From Tardiphaga sp. 709 (GTDB taxonomy: Bacteria > Pseudomonadota > Alphaproteobacteria > Rhizobiales > Xanthobacteraceae): a stretch of DNA of 64,000 nt. Both the position numbers and the translations under genes were made by a program. The DNA lies in contig NZ_CP135529.1 in the NCBI RefSeq assembly GCF_032401055.1, positions 4,338,501 through 4,402,500 on the forward strand. The letters run 5' to 3'. Under the pieces are notes generated by a model, which saw nothing but the letters and a program-made list of their open reading frames with translations, was not told where the DNA came from and did not search any database. Below, one piece after another: positions 1 to 8,436 of the stretch. How positions within the stretch are numbered: the first letter of the stretch is position 1; each line of letters opens with the position of its first letter.

Positions 1-121
1 CGATTCCAACCACCGCAGAGCCTAGCAACATCATACAGCCTAGCATGATCAGCGCCGCGAGCCAGACTCTGGCGCGGTTGATGCGGCCGTCAAAGCCGAA
101 CAGAAGCCATTGATAGCCCAT
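1..121 (-). CDS. DUF805 membrane protein, partial (3' end outside window)
   Basis: Only the first 40 or so codons lie in the window; the gene runs off the left edge. The ATG at 119-121 opens a protein beginning MGYQWLLFGFDGRINRA, the usual DUF805 N-terminus (aromatic stretch, then F-x-G-R-I-N-R) followed by a hydrophobic helix. DUF805 proteins are small multi-pass inner-membrane proteins of unknown role. The next gene upstream on the same strand is a second DUF805 member, so this is a tandem pair. The family call is firm from the motif; the function is unknown. Confidence 0.75.
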   Translation of the reverse strand, partial: MGYQWLLFGFDGRINRARVWLAALIMLGCMMLLGSAVVGI

Positions 122-222
122 AAGCGATGTTCCGGAGCACGGCGATGGCGCGGCTCAGGATAGTTGGTCGCCTCGGGCGGACTTCGGTTCGATCGCGGAG
201 CGGAACGCGCGGTCGATGAGGC

Positions 223-699
223 TCAGACCCTCTGTGCAATCGCAGGTTCGGCAAGCGGATCGGGACCGTATTCGTTCGGCCCGGCGGTGCCGCGCAGGAA
301 GCCAAGCTCGACAATCGCCCAAATGGTCACCGCGAAACTGGCAATATGAAAGACGAAGCTGGTGCTCGCGCTGCTGGTGCTGCCGATGCCGCTGAGGACG
401 CTCGGCCCAAGCCAGAACACCAGGATCCACCATCCACTCTTCTCGCGGTCGTGCAGTCGCTTGATGCCGGTGGCGATGCCGGACAATGTGCCGGCGACGA
501 TGAGGACGATGGCCGCCAGCCACAGCAGGATGGCCGCGCCGACCATGCTGAACAGCCGGTCGGTGTCGAATCCGCCGAGCCACATCACGGCAGCGGCGAT
601 GAAGGCGATCCAGATGACCAGGTAGATCAGGATGGCTAGCCAGTATTTGCCGCGATTGATCCGTCCCGTGAAGCTGAAAAGCAGCGTGGTCCATTCCAT
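223..699 (-). CDS. DUF805 family inner-membrane protein
   Basis: This 158-residue protein starts at ATG 699, preceded by a G-rich ribosome-binding stretch; an in-frame TTG lies four codons upstream. It opens MEWTTLLFSFTGRINRGKYW, matching the DUF805 signature F-x-G-R-I-N-R-x-x-YW, and has about four hydrophobic segments. The central stretch KRLHDREKSGWW is also typical of the family (R-L-H-D-x-x-x-S-G-W-W). The function is unknown. It is followed by a second DUF805 gene about 100 bases downstream on the same strand, suggesting duplication. Confidence 0.88.
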   Translation of the reverse strand: MEWTTLLFSFTGRINRGKYWLAILIYLVIWIAFIAAAVMWLGGFDTDRLFSMVGAAILLWLAAIVLIVAGTLSGIATGIKRLHDREKSGWWILVFWLGPSVLSGIGSTSSASTSFVFHIASFAVTIWAIVELGFLRGTAGPNEYGPDPLAEPAIAQRV

Positions 700-766
700 G
701 GCAGCCCCCAAGTTGTCGATCGGTCCGGTCTGCGCGATGCTACGCGCAAACCGGCCCGAACGACAA

Positions 767-1612
767 TCAGTCGCGCAGCAGCTCGTTGATGCTGGTCTTG
801 GACCGGGTGCGCTCGTCGACGCGCTTCACGATCACGGCGCAGGCTGTGGAGGGGCCGATCTGGCCGTTCTTCATCGGCTTGCCGGGCAGGTTGCCGGGGA
901 CCAGCACCGCATATTCCGGCACTTCGCCGACGAACACTTCGCCAGTTTCGCGATCGACGATCTTGGTCGATGCGCCCAGGAACACGCCCATGGCCAGTAC
1001 CGCGCCCTTGCGCACGATCACGCCTTCAGCGACTTCCGAGCGGGCGCCGATGAAGCAGTCGTCCTCAATGATCACCGGACCGGCCTGCAGCGGCTCCAGC
1101 ACGCCGCCGATGCCGACGCCGCCCGAAATGTGCACGCGCTTGCCGATCTGGGCGCAGGAGCCGACAGTCGACCAGGTGTCGACCATGGAGCTCTCATCGA
1201 CATAGGCGCCGAGATTGACGAAGGACGGCATCAGAACGACGTTCTTGGCGATGAAGGCCGACTTGCGCACGATAGCGCCCGGTACGGAGCGGAAGCCGGC
1301 GTCGCGGAAGCTGTTGTCGCCCCATCCCTCGAACTTCGAGGGCACCTTGTCCCACCAGGCCGCGCCGCCGGGACCACCAGAGATCTGCGCCATGTCATTG
1401 AGGCGGAACGACAGCAGCACGGCTTTCTTCAGCCACTGATTGACGGTCCACTTGCCGTCGTCGGCGCGGACGGCGACGCGGGCCTCGCCCTTGTCGAGCA
1501 GGTTCAGCGCCTGATCGACGGCGTCGCGGACTTCACCTTTGGTCGAGGCGTTGACGTTATCGCGCGCGTCGAAGGCGGCATTGATGGTGGACTCGAGGGC
1601 GGTCAGCGACAT
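767..1612 (-). CDS. dapD: 2,3,4,5-tetrahydropyridine-2,6-dicarboxylate N-succinyltransferase
   Basis: DapD transfers succinyl from succinyl-CoA to tetrahydrodipicolinate in the succinylase branch of diaminopimelate/lysine synthesis in the cytoplasm. The 281-residue length is normal. The N-terminal domain contains [20 protein letters not shown], and a left-handed beta-helix hexapeptide region follows, with the recognisable stretch [20 protein letters not shown] and then [16 protein letters not shown] chose ATG 1612 because AAGGA lies about 7 bases upstream; an open frame continues further but lacks family sequence. It lies near argB and other housekeeping genes, an order common in Bradyrhizobium relatives. 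Confidence 0.96.
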   Translation of the reverse strand: MSLTALESTINAAFDARDNVNASTKGEVRDAVDQALNLLDKGEARVAVRADDGKWTVNQWLKKAVLLSFRLNDMAQISGGPGGAAWWDKVPSKFEGWGDNSFRDAGFRSVPGAIVRKSAFIAKNVVLMPSFVNLGAYVDESSMVDTWSTVGSCAQIGKRVHISGGVGIGGVLEPLQAGPVIIEDDCFIGARSEVAEGVIVRKGAVLAMGVFLGASTKIVDRETGEVFVGEVPEYAVLVPGNLPGKPMKNGQIGPSTACAVIVKRVDERTRSKTSINELLRD

Positions 1613-1712
1613 CGCAATTTCCTTGGGCAGATCGTGGGTAAAGGGTGATTTCTTGAAGCTTTTGTCGGGATTTGGCCGGGGAGAGTCAAGACGCGCGGGC
1701 GGCCATCCCGCC

Positions 1713-2420
1713 CTACCGCGCCGCATTCAGCGCCGCCAGAAAACCTGTCAGATCGTCGGTGACGTGGTCGACATGGTCGTCGTCGCGGCCTTCCAGCTCC
1801 CAGTCCTCGCGCACCACCTCCTTGGCGCCGTCGGGCACGATCAGCACGGTGGTCATGCCGAGTTGGTGCGGCACTACGAGGTTGCGCGACAGGTCCTCGA
1901 ACATGGCGGCCTTGGACGGATCGACGCCGTGCAGGCGAAGAAACTTGTCATAGGTCGGCTGCGCGGGCTTCGGCTCCAGATCGGCGGCGATGATGTCGAA
2001 GATCGCTTCGAACTGGTCGGCGAAGCCGAGGCGCTCCAGCACCGCGCTGGCATGGGCGACCGAGCCGTTGGTCAGGATCAGCTTGCGGCCGGGCAATTGC
2101 GCGATGGCGGCGCCCATCACCGGGTTGGGCTCCAGCGGCGAATGATCGATCTCGTGGACGAAGGCGAGGAAGTCGTCGGCGCGGACACCGTGCTCGGTCA
2201 TCATGCCGCGCATGGTGGTGCCGTAGCGCTTGTAATAATCCTTCTGAACCTTGAAGGCCTCGTCGGGCGAAATCCTGAGGAAGTTCGCGACGAAGTCGCG
2301 GATCTTGCCATCGACCTGCTGCCACAGGTTCACGTGGTGCGGATACAGCGTGTTGTCGAGATCGAACACCCATGTCTCGACATGGTTGAAGGCACGCGGC
2401 GATTTGGTCGGCAGGGTCAT
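1713..2420 (-). CDS. HAD-family pyrimidine 5'-nucleotidase
   Basis: This cytoplasmic HAD phosphatase of about 235 residues resembles the SDT1/YjjG pyrimidine 5'-nucleotidases. HAD motif I is [10 protein letters not shown] near residue 20 (nucleophile and acid/base aspartates D-x-D-x-T). Motif II is LILTNGS, and the acidic motif III region is near MFEDLSRNL. The sequence [12 protein letters not shown] after motif I is typical of this nucleotidase subfamily. It probably dephosphorylates pyrimidine nucleoside monophosphates; the exact substrate is inferred. The start is ATG 2420; an extension of nine codons to 2447 is possible. It lies between dapD and the DUF1036 gene on the same strand. Confidence 0.88.
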   Translation of the reverse strand: MTLPTKSPRAFNHVETWVFDLDNTLYPHHVNLWQQVDGKIRDFVANFLRISPDEAFKVQKDYYKRYGTTMRGMMTEHGVRADDFLAFVHEIDHSPLEPNPVMGAAIAQLPGRKLILTNGSVAHASAVLERLGFADQFEAIFDIIAADLEPKPAQPTYDKFLRLHGVDPSKAAMFEDLSRNLVVPHQLGMTTVLIVPDGAKEVVREDWELEGRDDDHVDHVTDDLTGFLAALNAAR

Positions 2421-2443
2421 TGATTGTCTCTGTTGTCCGGTCG

Positions 2444-3508
2444 TCACGGCGTCGCAAAGCGCAGCGTCTTGCCGCCGCCCGACATGTCGACGATGGCGAA
2501 GCCGGCGCTGGTGAGGCCGCGGGTATTGCAGTCATTGTGTTCGCGGATCTCGAACTTACTCTCGCGTGTGCACAGCATGCGAACGCCGCCCCAGCTCAGG
2601 GGCTTGTCGTTGAGCTTGATGGCGCGGCCATTGTCGTCGACAGCCTCGGCGAAACTAAGGATCTGGCGGGGCTGGCCGACCACGTCGGGCCGCAGGCATT
2701 TGCCCGGCTCGATGCGATACCAGCCGCGGCTGACAATGCCCTTGCCATCGTCGGTCGCGACTGACGCCATCACCTTGTAGGACGTGTCGTTGCACCAGGT
2801 GAGGCCGGTCGCAGAGGGAGCCTGTACCGCAGCGATCATGGTCTCGAAGAAATTCGGCGTCGAAACCACATCGGCCGGAAGACTGCGGCTTTTGAGGAAG
2901 GACGAGAGCGCGCTCTGGGTCTTCGGCCCGTCCACGCCGTCGATGGGCGCTGCGTCATAGCCCGCGATGACGAGCAGACGCTGGATGGCAGCGAGCTTGG
3001 CCTGCTCGTCGTCATATTCGCTGTCTTCCGCGAGATAGGCGATCATATTGCCGTCGTCGGTCTGCGTCGGCTTGATCATCGTGAATGGCACTTGTGACTG
3101 TCCGGCACGGCATTGCCGGGCAGCAGCGATGACGAAGTTATCCGGCGCGATGCAGAGGTTGTCGGTGCCGTTCTGCGCCACGGGTGAGGCGCCATAGATG
3201 CTGAGCGCGCGGGCATGCAGCAGGATGCGGTCGGCCGTCAGCGTGCCCTGTACGACGACGCGGCACTGCGCGGGGTCGATGCGAAACCAGCCGCGCGTCG
3301 CGGTGGCGCTCTTGTCGTCGATGCCGATGGCGGCTTCGACGACATAGCTCATGCGATTGCAGAGTTTGAGATCGGCGCGGGCGGCCGTGCTGGCAAATAG
3401 CCAGATGACGCTGGCGAGAAGCGTCAACGATGTTTTCCGCGTCCACCAGCCAGACGCGAATGGCCGGGACAAGCCCGGCCATGACGACGTGTGGTGTGGT
3501 GCGTCCAT
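2444..3508 (-). CDS. Secreted DUF1036 protein with central peptidoglycan-binding-like domain
   Basis: The 354-residue protein has a hydrophobic export segment (SLTLLASVIWLFASTAARA) and two DUF1036 copies. The first begins LKLCNRMSYVVEAAIGIDD, the second LTWCNDTSYKVMASVATDD; each repeats the pattern 'cysteine-N...RGW(F/Y)RI(D/E)P..C'. Between them, IQRLLVIAGYDAAPIDGVDG resembles a PG_binding_1 repeat. ATG 3508 overlaps the argB stop (TGATG), implying translational coupling. The first 25 or so codons coincide with a dispersed intergenic repeat (3452-3487), so the native start may be further in, for example a TTG just before the signal peptide. The function is unknown; a cell-envelope role is inferred. 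Confidence 0.82.
   Translation of the reverse strand: MDAPHHTSSWPGLSRPFASGWWTRKTSLTLLASVIWLFASTAARADLKLCNRMSYVVEAAIGIDDKSATATRGWFRIDPAQCRVVVQGTLTADRILLHARALSIYGASPVAQNGTDNLCIAPDNFVIAAARQCRAGQSQVPFTMIKPTQTDDGNMIAYLAEDSEYDDEQAKLAAIQRLLVIAGYDAAPIDGVDGPKTQSALSSFLKSRSLPADVVSTPNFFETMIAAVQAPSATGLTWCNDTSYKVMASVATDDGKGIVSRGWYRIEPGKCLRPDVVGQPRQILSFAEAVDDNGRAIKLNDKPLSWGGVRMLCTRESKFEIREHNDCNTRGLTSAGFAIVDMSGGGKTLRFATP
3452..3487. repeat. Copy of the GGCCGGGCTTG repeat inside a coding frame
   Basis: Contains ATGGCCGGGACAAGCCCGGC then CATGACGAC, the reverse complement of the unit at 58363. It spans the first codons of the DUF1036 frame, where the translation reads SWPGLSRPF, a peptide recurring in mis-started proteins of this group. 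This argues that the native start is inside the element's right edge. Confidence 0.7.
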
Positions 3509-4405
3509 CACTTGTGGATCAGCGTGCCTGTGCCCTGATTGGTGAAGAGTTCGAGCAGCACGGCATGCGGGGTTTTGCCGTCGATGATCACGACGCCTTC
3601 GACACCCTGTTCGAGCGAATAGATGCAGGTCTCGACCTTCGGAATCATGCCGCCGGAGATCGTGCCGTCAGCGATCAGCTTGCGGGCATCCTTGATCGAC
3701 AGTTCCGGGATCAGCTTCTTCGACTTGTCGAGCACGCCCGGCACGTCGGTGAGCAGCAGCAGGCGCTTGGCCTTCAGCGCGCCTGCGACGGCGCCGGCAA
3801 AGGTATCGGCATTGACGTTAAAGGTCTTGCCATCCTTGCTTGCTGCGAGCGGCGCCAGCACCGGGATCAGCTCATAGCCGATCAGCTGGTTGAGCAGCGT
3901 AAGATCGACCTTTTCCGGCTCGCCGACAAAGCCGAGATCGACCACCTTCTCGATGTTCAGAATCGGGGTCGACCATGGTGCGCGTCGCCTTCGACGCGGT
4001 GACCATGTTGCCGTCCTTGCCGCATAGGCCGACGGCCTTGCCGCCGGCTTCGTTGATGTAGCTGACGATCTGCTTGTTGATGGAGCCTGCCAGCACCATC
4101 TCGACGATCTCGATCGTCGCCGCGTCGGTGATACGCAATCCTGCGGCGAATTCGGACTTGATGCCGAGGCGCGTCAGCATCTGCGCGATCTGCGGGCCGC
4201 CGCCATGCACGACCACCGGATTGATGGCGGTCTGCTCCAAGAGGACGATATCGCGGGCAAATGCGCGGGCCGTATCCTCGGCGCCCATGGCGTGCCCGCC
4301 ATATTTGATGACGATCGTCTCTTCGTCATATTGCTGCATGTGGGGCAGCGCCTCCGACAGGATGCGGGCCTGGTCGAGAGCACTGATGATGGGCGCGTCG
4401 GTCAT
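3508..4405 (-). pseudogene. argB: Acetylglutamate kinase, split by a +1 frameshift
   Basis: ArgB phosphorylates N-acetylglutamate in arginine synthesis. The N-terminal half (from ATG 4405) carries the ATP-binding IKYGGHAMG and the substrate loop VVHGGGPQI. The C-terminal half carries [39 protein letters not shown] and [10 protein letters not shown]. Together they make a normal-length kinase of about 298 residues. They are in different frames: the reading MVDPDS continues as N-I-E-K-V-V-D only after one extra base is removed at about 3955-3963. All motifs are intact apart from this. It is either a sequencing insertion or a real mutation that would make the strain an arginine auxotroph unless another argB exists. 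Confidence 0.9.
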
Positions 4406-4497
4406 GAAGCGGATCTCACGGTGAGCAATCTGCGGCGCGTTCTAGCCGATTGATTGCCGCCGCGCAAAGCATCGCTGCTCTGTCCAGTGGCCCGGCG

Positions 4498-4875
4498 TCA
4501 GGTGGGGCGCGGCCAAGCTGCGGATACCGCCAGCGCCAGCCAGCTTAGGATCAGCAGGGTGCCGCCGGTCGGGGCGGCCATGGTGAACAAGCCGTGACCG
4601 ACATATTGGCGCAGGGTCAGGTCGCCGGCGAAAATCGCGGCAGCAATGACAAAGCCGAAGGCCGCCGTCAGGCCGATCTGCAGATGGGCGACGCCACGCT
4701 CGATCAGGGCGACGACACCGAGAATGGCGGCGGCATGAAACAACAGCATCGAGGAGGCCGAGGCCAGCCGCGTCGCGTCCGGCTGGTGCGCCGAAGCGGC
4801 GGCGAGAATGACGCCGTCGGCGCCCATCACACCGGCCAGGATGACAAGAATGCGAAACAGGCTAAAGCGGGTCAT
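4498..4875 (-). CDS. DUF423 family small membrane protein
   Basis: A 125-residue protein with four predicted hydrophobic helices. The DUF423 family is recognised from the pattern GVMGADGVILAAASAHQPD near the N-terminus and the QYVGHGLFTMAAPTGGTLLI region near the C-terminus. It is probably in the inner membrane; its role is unknown. The start codon overlaps the engB stop by one base (TGATG), so the two are almost certainly translated from one message. The bases between this gene and argB (4406-4497) show no further feature. Confidence 0.85.
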   Translation of the reverse strand: MTRFSLFRILVILAGVMGADGVILAAASAHQPDATRLASASSMLLFHAAAILGVVALIERGVAHLQIGLTAAFGFVIAAAIFAGDLTLRQYVGHGLFTMAAPTGGTLLILSWLALAVSAAWPRPT

Positions 4876-5525
4876 CAGTTGCGCTCGTTCAACAGGCGGA
4901 CCATTGCAGCCCGCAATTCGGCCATGCCGTCACCGGTACGCGACGATGTAACCAGCACGTCCGGAAAGGCTGCCGGGTGAGTCCGTAACTCGGCGCGAAC
5001 CTCTTCGAAGGTCTTTTCGAGTTCGCTCTTCTTCACCTGATCAGCCTTGGTCAGCACGATCTGGTAGCTGACCGCCGAACGATCGAGGGACTTGAGCACG
5101 TCGAGGTCGACATCCTTCAGGCCATGCCGGGAGTCGATCAGGACGTAGACGCGCGCGAGGCTCGCTCGGCCCTGGAGGAAATTGTAGATCAGTTTGGTCC
5201 AGGACGCGATCTTGACCTTCGGCGCCGAGGCATAGCCGTAGCCGGGCATGTCGACGAGCCGGAAGTCGGAGCCATCGGGACCTTCGAAGAAGATCAGCTC
5301 CTGGGTGCGGCCTGGCGTATGCGAGGTCCGGGCCAGCGCGTTGCGGCCGGTCAGCGAATTGATCAGGCTGGATTTGCCGACATTGGAGCGGCCGGCAAAG
5401 GCCACTTCCATCCCTGCCATTGGCGGCAACGTCTCGATCGAGGGCGACGCCCAGATGAACGTCCATTCGCCTGCGAAAAGCAGGCGGCCCTGTTCGATCA
5501 GCTTCGCATCGGTGTCAGTGGTCAT
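4875..5525 (-). CDS. engB: Ribosome biogenesis GTPase EngB (YihA/YsxC)
   Basis: This TRAFAC-class GTPase of 216 residues helps assemble the large ribosomal subunit. The G1 loop is GRSNVGKSSL (about residues 46-55), G3 is DMPGYG, and G4 is TKAD. The G2 region TSHTPGRTQEL is typical of EngB. The length matches the family. It sits between yidC upstream and DUF423 downstream, the usual alphaproteobacterial order rnpA-yidC-engB-argB. Confidence 0.96.
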   Translation of the reverse strand: MTTDTDAKLIEQGRLLFAGEWTFIWASPSIETLPPMAGMEVAFAGRSNVGKSSLINSLTGRNALARTSHTPGRTQELIFFEGPDGSDFRLVDMPGYGYASAPKVKIASWTKLIYNFLQGRASLARVYVLIDSRHGLKDVDLDVLKSLDRSAVSYQIVLTKADQVKKSELEKTFEEVRAELRTHPAAFPDVLVTSSRTGDGMAELRAAMVRLLNERN

Positions 5526-5585
5526 GCGAAGTCTTTCCGGCTACGCGCCCCGGCTTGCGCCGGGGACGTCAGCCACTTGGTTTGA

Positions 5586-7445
5586 TCAGGTCGTTTTCTT
5601 CTTCGCGAAGGTCGACTTCACGTTGTCGAACAGTTCGACCTTCACGCCGTTACGATTCATGATGTAGGCCTGCTGCAGCACCGAGAGAGTGTTGTTCCAT
5701 GCCCAGTAGATCACGAGGCCTGCCGGGAAGCCGGCGAGCATGAAGGTAAAGATCAGCGGCATCCAGTCGAAAATCATCTTCTGGGTCGGATCCGGTGGCG
5801 TCGGATTGAGCTTCATCTGGAACCACATCGTGATGCCCATGATGATCGGCCAGATGCCGAGCGCCAGGTAGTGACCGAACACAGGAATCGTCGTCGGATC
5901 GAAGGGGATCAGGCCGAACAGGTTGAACAGGTTGGTCGGATCATGCGCCGACAGATCCTTGATCCAGCCAAAGAACGGCGCGTGGCGCATTTCGATGGTG
6001 ACGAACAGGACCTTGTAGAGCGAGAAGAACACCGGGATCTGCAACATGACGGGAAGACAACCGGCGATCGGGTTGATCTTCTCCTTCTTGTAGATCTCCA
6101 TCATCTCCTGCTGTTGCTTCATCTTGTCGTCAGGGAAGCGCTCCTTGAGCGCCGCCAGCTGCGGCTGCACGGCCTTCATCTTCGCCATCGAGGCGTAGGA
6201 CTTCGAGGCCAGCGGGAAGAAGATGATCTTCACCAGTACGGTGACGAGCAGAATGGCGATGCCGAAGTTGCCGAACAGGTGGAAGAACCAGTCGAGCGCC
6301 AGGAACATCGGCTTGGTGATGAAGTAGAACCAACCCCAGTCGATCAGAAGGTCGAAGTGGTTGAGGCCGAGCGCCTGATTATAGCCGCCGAGGCCGACAG
6401 CCAACGGGAAGTTGATGCCGACAGTGGCCGCTTCCTTGGCGCCGGCAAATAGGCGGGCATTGGCCGTGCCGGTGCCGCCGATGGCGATGGTCTGCGCGTC
6501 CTGCAGATAATCGGTCTGGTAAGTCCGCTGGGTGCCGGTCAGGTTCGACGAGAAACGGGCCTGCAGCTGCGCATTGGTGTCGGGCAGCAGCGCCGAAGCC
6601 CAATATTTGTCGGTGATGCCGAGCCAGGCATTGGTGACCTTGAAATTCACCGCCTTGGCTTCGTCGATCTTCTTGTAACCGTATTCCTGCAGGCCCTGGT
6701 CGCCGAGATAGCCGACGAGGCCTTCATGCAGGATGTAATAGCCTTCGACATGCGGTGTGCCGTGGCGCGAGATCAGCGCGAACGGATACAGCGTCACCGG
6801 CGCGTTGCTGATATTGCTGACGTCATCCTTGACCGAGAACAGGTAGCGGTCATCGATCGAAATGGTGCGGGTGAAAGTGAGGCCGTCGCCATTGTTGTAC
6901 TTCAGAACGACAGGCGTGGTCGGCGTCAGGGCGTTGGAGCCTTCCTGCTGCCACTGGGTGTTCTGGTCGGGGATTTTTGTGTTTGCACCGGCGGCGGCGA
7001 CCCAGCCGAACTCGGCATAATAAGGCGCGGCCGTGCCCGACGGGGAGAACAACACGATCGCCGGCGATTTCGGATCCACAGTGTCGCGGAACTTGGTCAG
7101 CGAGATATCGTCGAGGCGCGCGCCCTTCAGCGCGATGCTACCGGAGATGCGCGGCGTGTCGATCTTGACGCGCTGCGATGCTGCAATGGCACTATCGCGG
7201 CTGACGATCGGAGCGTTGGCCGGCGCCACATTCGTGGGTGCGCCGCCTGCGGCGGTGGAATTCGCGGTCGGCGTCGTGCTGCCGGGCGTGGCGTTTGGCT
7301 GTGCGGTCGGGTTGGCGAGCTGGGTCTGCGTCGCGGTCTGTGCGCGCTGCTTCTCCATCTGCGGGATGTTGTAGAAATATTGCCAGCCGATCAGCACCAG
7401 GCCGGACAGAATGACGGCAATGATGGTGTTGCGATTGTCGGTCAT
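5586..7445 (-). CDS. yidC: Membrane protein insertase YidC
   Basis: YidC inserts and folds inner-membrane proteins alone or with SecYEG. The 619-residue protein has the Gram-negative layout: an N-terminal helix (AVILSGLVLIGWQYFYN, about residues 10-26), a Thr/Ala/Pro-rich linker, a large periplasmic beta domain to about residue 350, and the conserved C-terminal core. Core marks are LVKIIFFPLASKSYASMAKM, the cytoplasmic coiled hairpin (ERFPDDKMKQQQEMMEIYKK) and INPIAGCLPVMLQIPVFFSL. The C-terminus is basic (FAKKKTT). It is followed by engB and preceded by rnpA. Confidence 0.97.
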   Translation of the reverse strand: MTDNRNTIIAVILSGLVLIGWQYFYNIPQMEKQRAQTATQTQLANPTAQPNATPGSTTPTANSTAAGGAPTNVAPANAPIVSRDSAIAASQRVKIDTPRISGSIALKGARLDDISLTKFRDTVDPKSPAIVLFSPSGTAAPYYAEFGWVAAAGANTKIPDQNTQWQQEGSNALTPTTPVVLKYNNGDGLTFTRTISIDDRYLFSVKDDVSNISNAPVTLYPFALISRHGTPHVEGYYILHEGLVGYLGDQGLQEYGYKKIDEAKAVNFKVTNAWLGITDKYWASALLPDTNAQLQARFSSNLTGTQRTYQTDYLQDAQTIAIGGTGTANARLFAGAKEAATVGINFPLAVGLGGYNQALGLNHFDLLIDWGWFYFITKPMFLALDWFFHLFGNFGIAILLVTVLVKIIFFPLASKSYASMAKMKAVQPQLAALKERFPDDKMKQQQEMMEIYKKEKINPIAGCLPVMLQIPVFFSLYKVLFVTIEMRHAPFFGWIKDLSAHDPTNLFNLFGLIPFDPTTIPVFGHYLALGIWPIIMGITMWFQMKLNPTPPDPTQKMIFDWMPLIFTFMLAGFPAGLVIYWAWNNTLSVLQQAYIMNRNGVKVELFDNVKSTFAKKKTT

Positions 7446-7518
7446 CGTTCAGGTCTCGTCATTCAAATGCGGGTGCGGCTCTCGCTTCCGGCTGCGCGCT
7501 TGTCGCAGGCTGAAAGCG

Positions 7519-7881
7519 TCAGGTCACGCTGGTTTTAGAAGATTGCGTCTTAGAAGATTGCCGATCGAGGCGGTGCAGCGCCGAGCGGAGGTCGTCGAGC
7601 ATCATCATGAAATCGCGTTGGAGCGCGACACGACGGCCGACTAGCACATAATCGCTGTGGGGTCGCATGGATAAGACATCGACGCGCTTCACCAGTTCGC
7701 GAAGCCTGCGCCGGATACGGTTCCGCTCGGTGGCGGTTCCGTTTTTTTTGGTCACGGTAAAGCCGACCCTGATCGGGCCGTCGTCGTCACGTCGCCGGGT
7801 TTGCATCACAAAGGCAGGGCTGTTCACCCGCGGCCCATTGGCAGCGGCGAGAAAGTCCGCCCGCTGCCGTAACCGGTCCAT
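7519..7881 (-). CDS. rnpA: Ribonuclease P protein component
   Basis: RnpA is the small basic protein that assists the RNase P RNA in maturing tRNA 5' ends. The 120-residue product begins MDRLRQRADFLAAANG and contains the conserved VGFTVTKKNGTATERNRIRR, including the RNR signature. The C-terminal tail is longer and less conserved than in E. coli. It lies 24 bases after rpmH, in the universal rpmH-rnpA arrangement. No yidD was found between rnpA and yidC. Confidence 0.95.
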   Translation of the reverse strand: MDRLRQRADFLAAANGPRVNSPAFVMQTRRRDDDGPIRVGFTVTKKNGTATERNRIRRRLRELVKRVDVLSMRPHSDYVLVGRRVALQRDFMMMLDDLRSALHRLDRQSSKTQSSKTSVT

Positions 7882-7905
7882 GATGAACTCTCGGAAGAGA
7901 TCCGA

Positions 7906-8040
7906 TCAGGCGCTGAGGCGCTTGCGGCCACGTGCGCGGCGCGCAGCCAGAACCTTGCGGCCGCCAACGGTCGCCAAGCGAGCGCGGAAGCCGTGACGGC
8001 GCTTGCGCACCAATTTGCTGGGTTGATAAGTCCGCTTCAC
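7906..8040 (-). CDS. rpmH: 50S ribosomal protein L34 (GTG start)
   Basis: The 44-residue product reads (M)[17 protein letters not shown] and ends GRKRLSA, which is L34 over its full length. The start is GTG at 8038-8040, directly before AAG CGG; there is no in-frame ATG at the correct position. It heads the rpmH-rnpA-yidC cluster. The sequence upstream (8041-8436) is the shared region with the divergent histidine kinase and should hold both promoters. Confidence 0.95.
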
Positions 8041-8436
8041 GGGTCGTTCTCCGCTGACCGGGCAATTCGCCGAGTAATTTGAGGTAAGTCCTAAGATGTT
8101 GGCTCAACGAGCCATTTCGGGCCCAAAGACGAGCCGCACCCGATCTAAAACCGGGTCATCGCGGACAGTTGGCGGGCTTATACGGGAGCGTCCTGTTTTC
8201 GTCAACGTTGCCCTGTAGCGGTGCTCTGATCCGCCAAATTCCTGGAACCACGGGATTAATCCCAATTTCCCGGTGTTTTCAGGTTGTTGGCGGTTGTGAA
8301 ATTGCTCTATGGCTTAAGCGTGTTCGCTCAGCGGACAAATTTAAGAACTGGTCGCAAACATCATCGTAACAAATCGTCGTTGGACCCGTATCGCTCAATA
8401 GTTCAGCGTCAGACCGTGAGATCAGAGGCCAATATT
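8041..8436. other. Divergent intergenic region rpmH / histidine kinase
   Basis: About 400 bases separate rpmH from the proposed kinase start. An open frame on the plus strand extends back from the kinase to 8284, but the encoded residues lack kinase-family character, so I treat them as untranslated. I found no unambiguous promoter, operator or terminator here. Confidence 0.5.

Noticed and set aside
632-1648. 338-codon plus-strand frame
   Set aside because: Antisense to dapD; composition typical of shadow frames.
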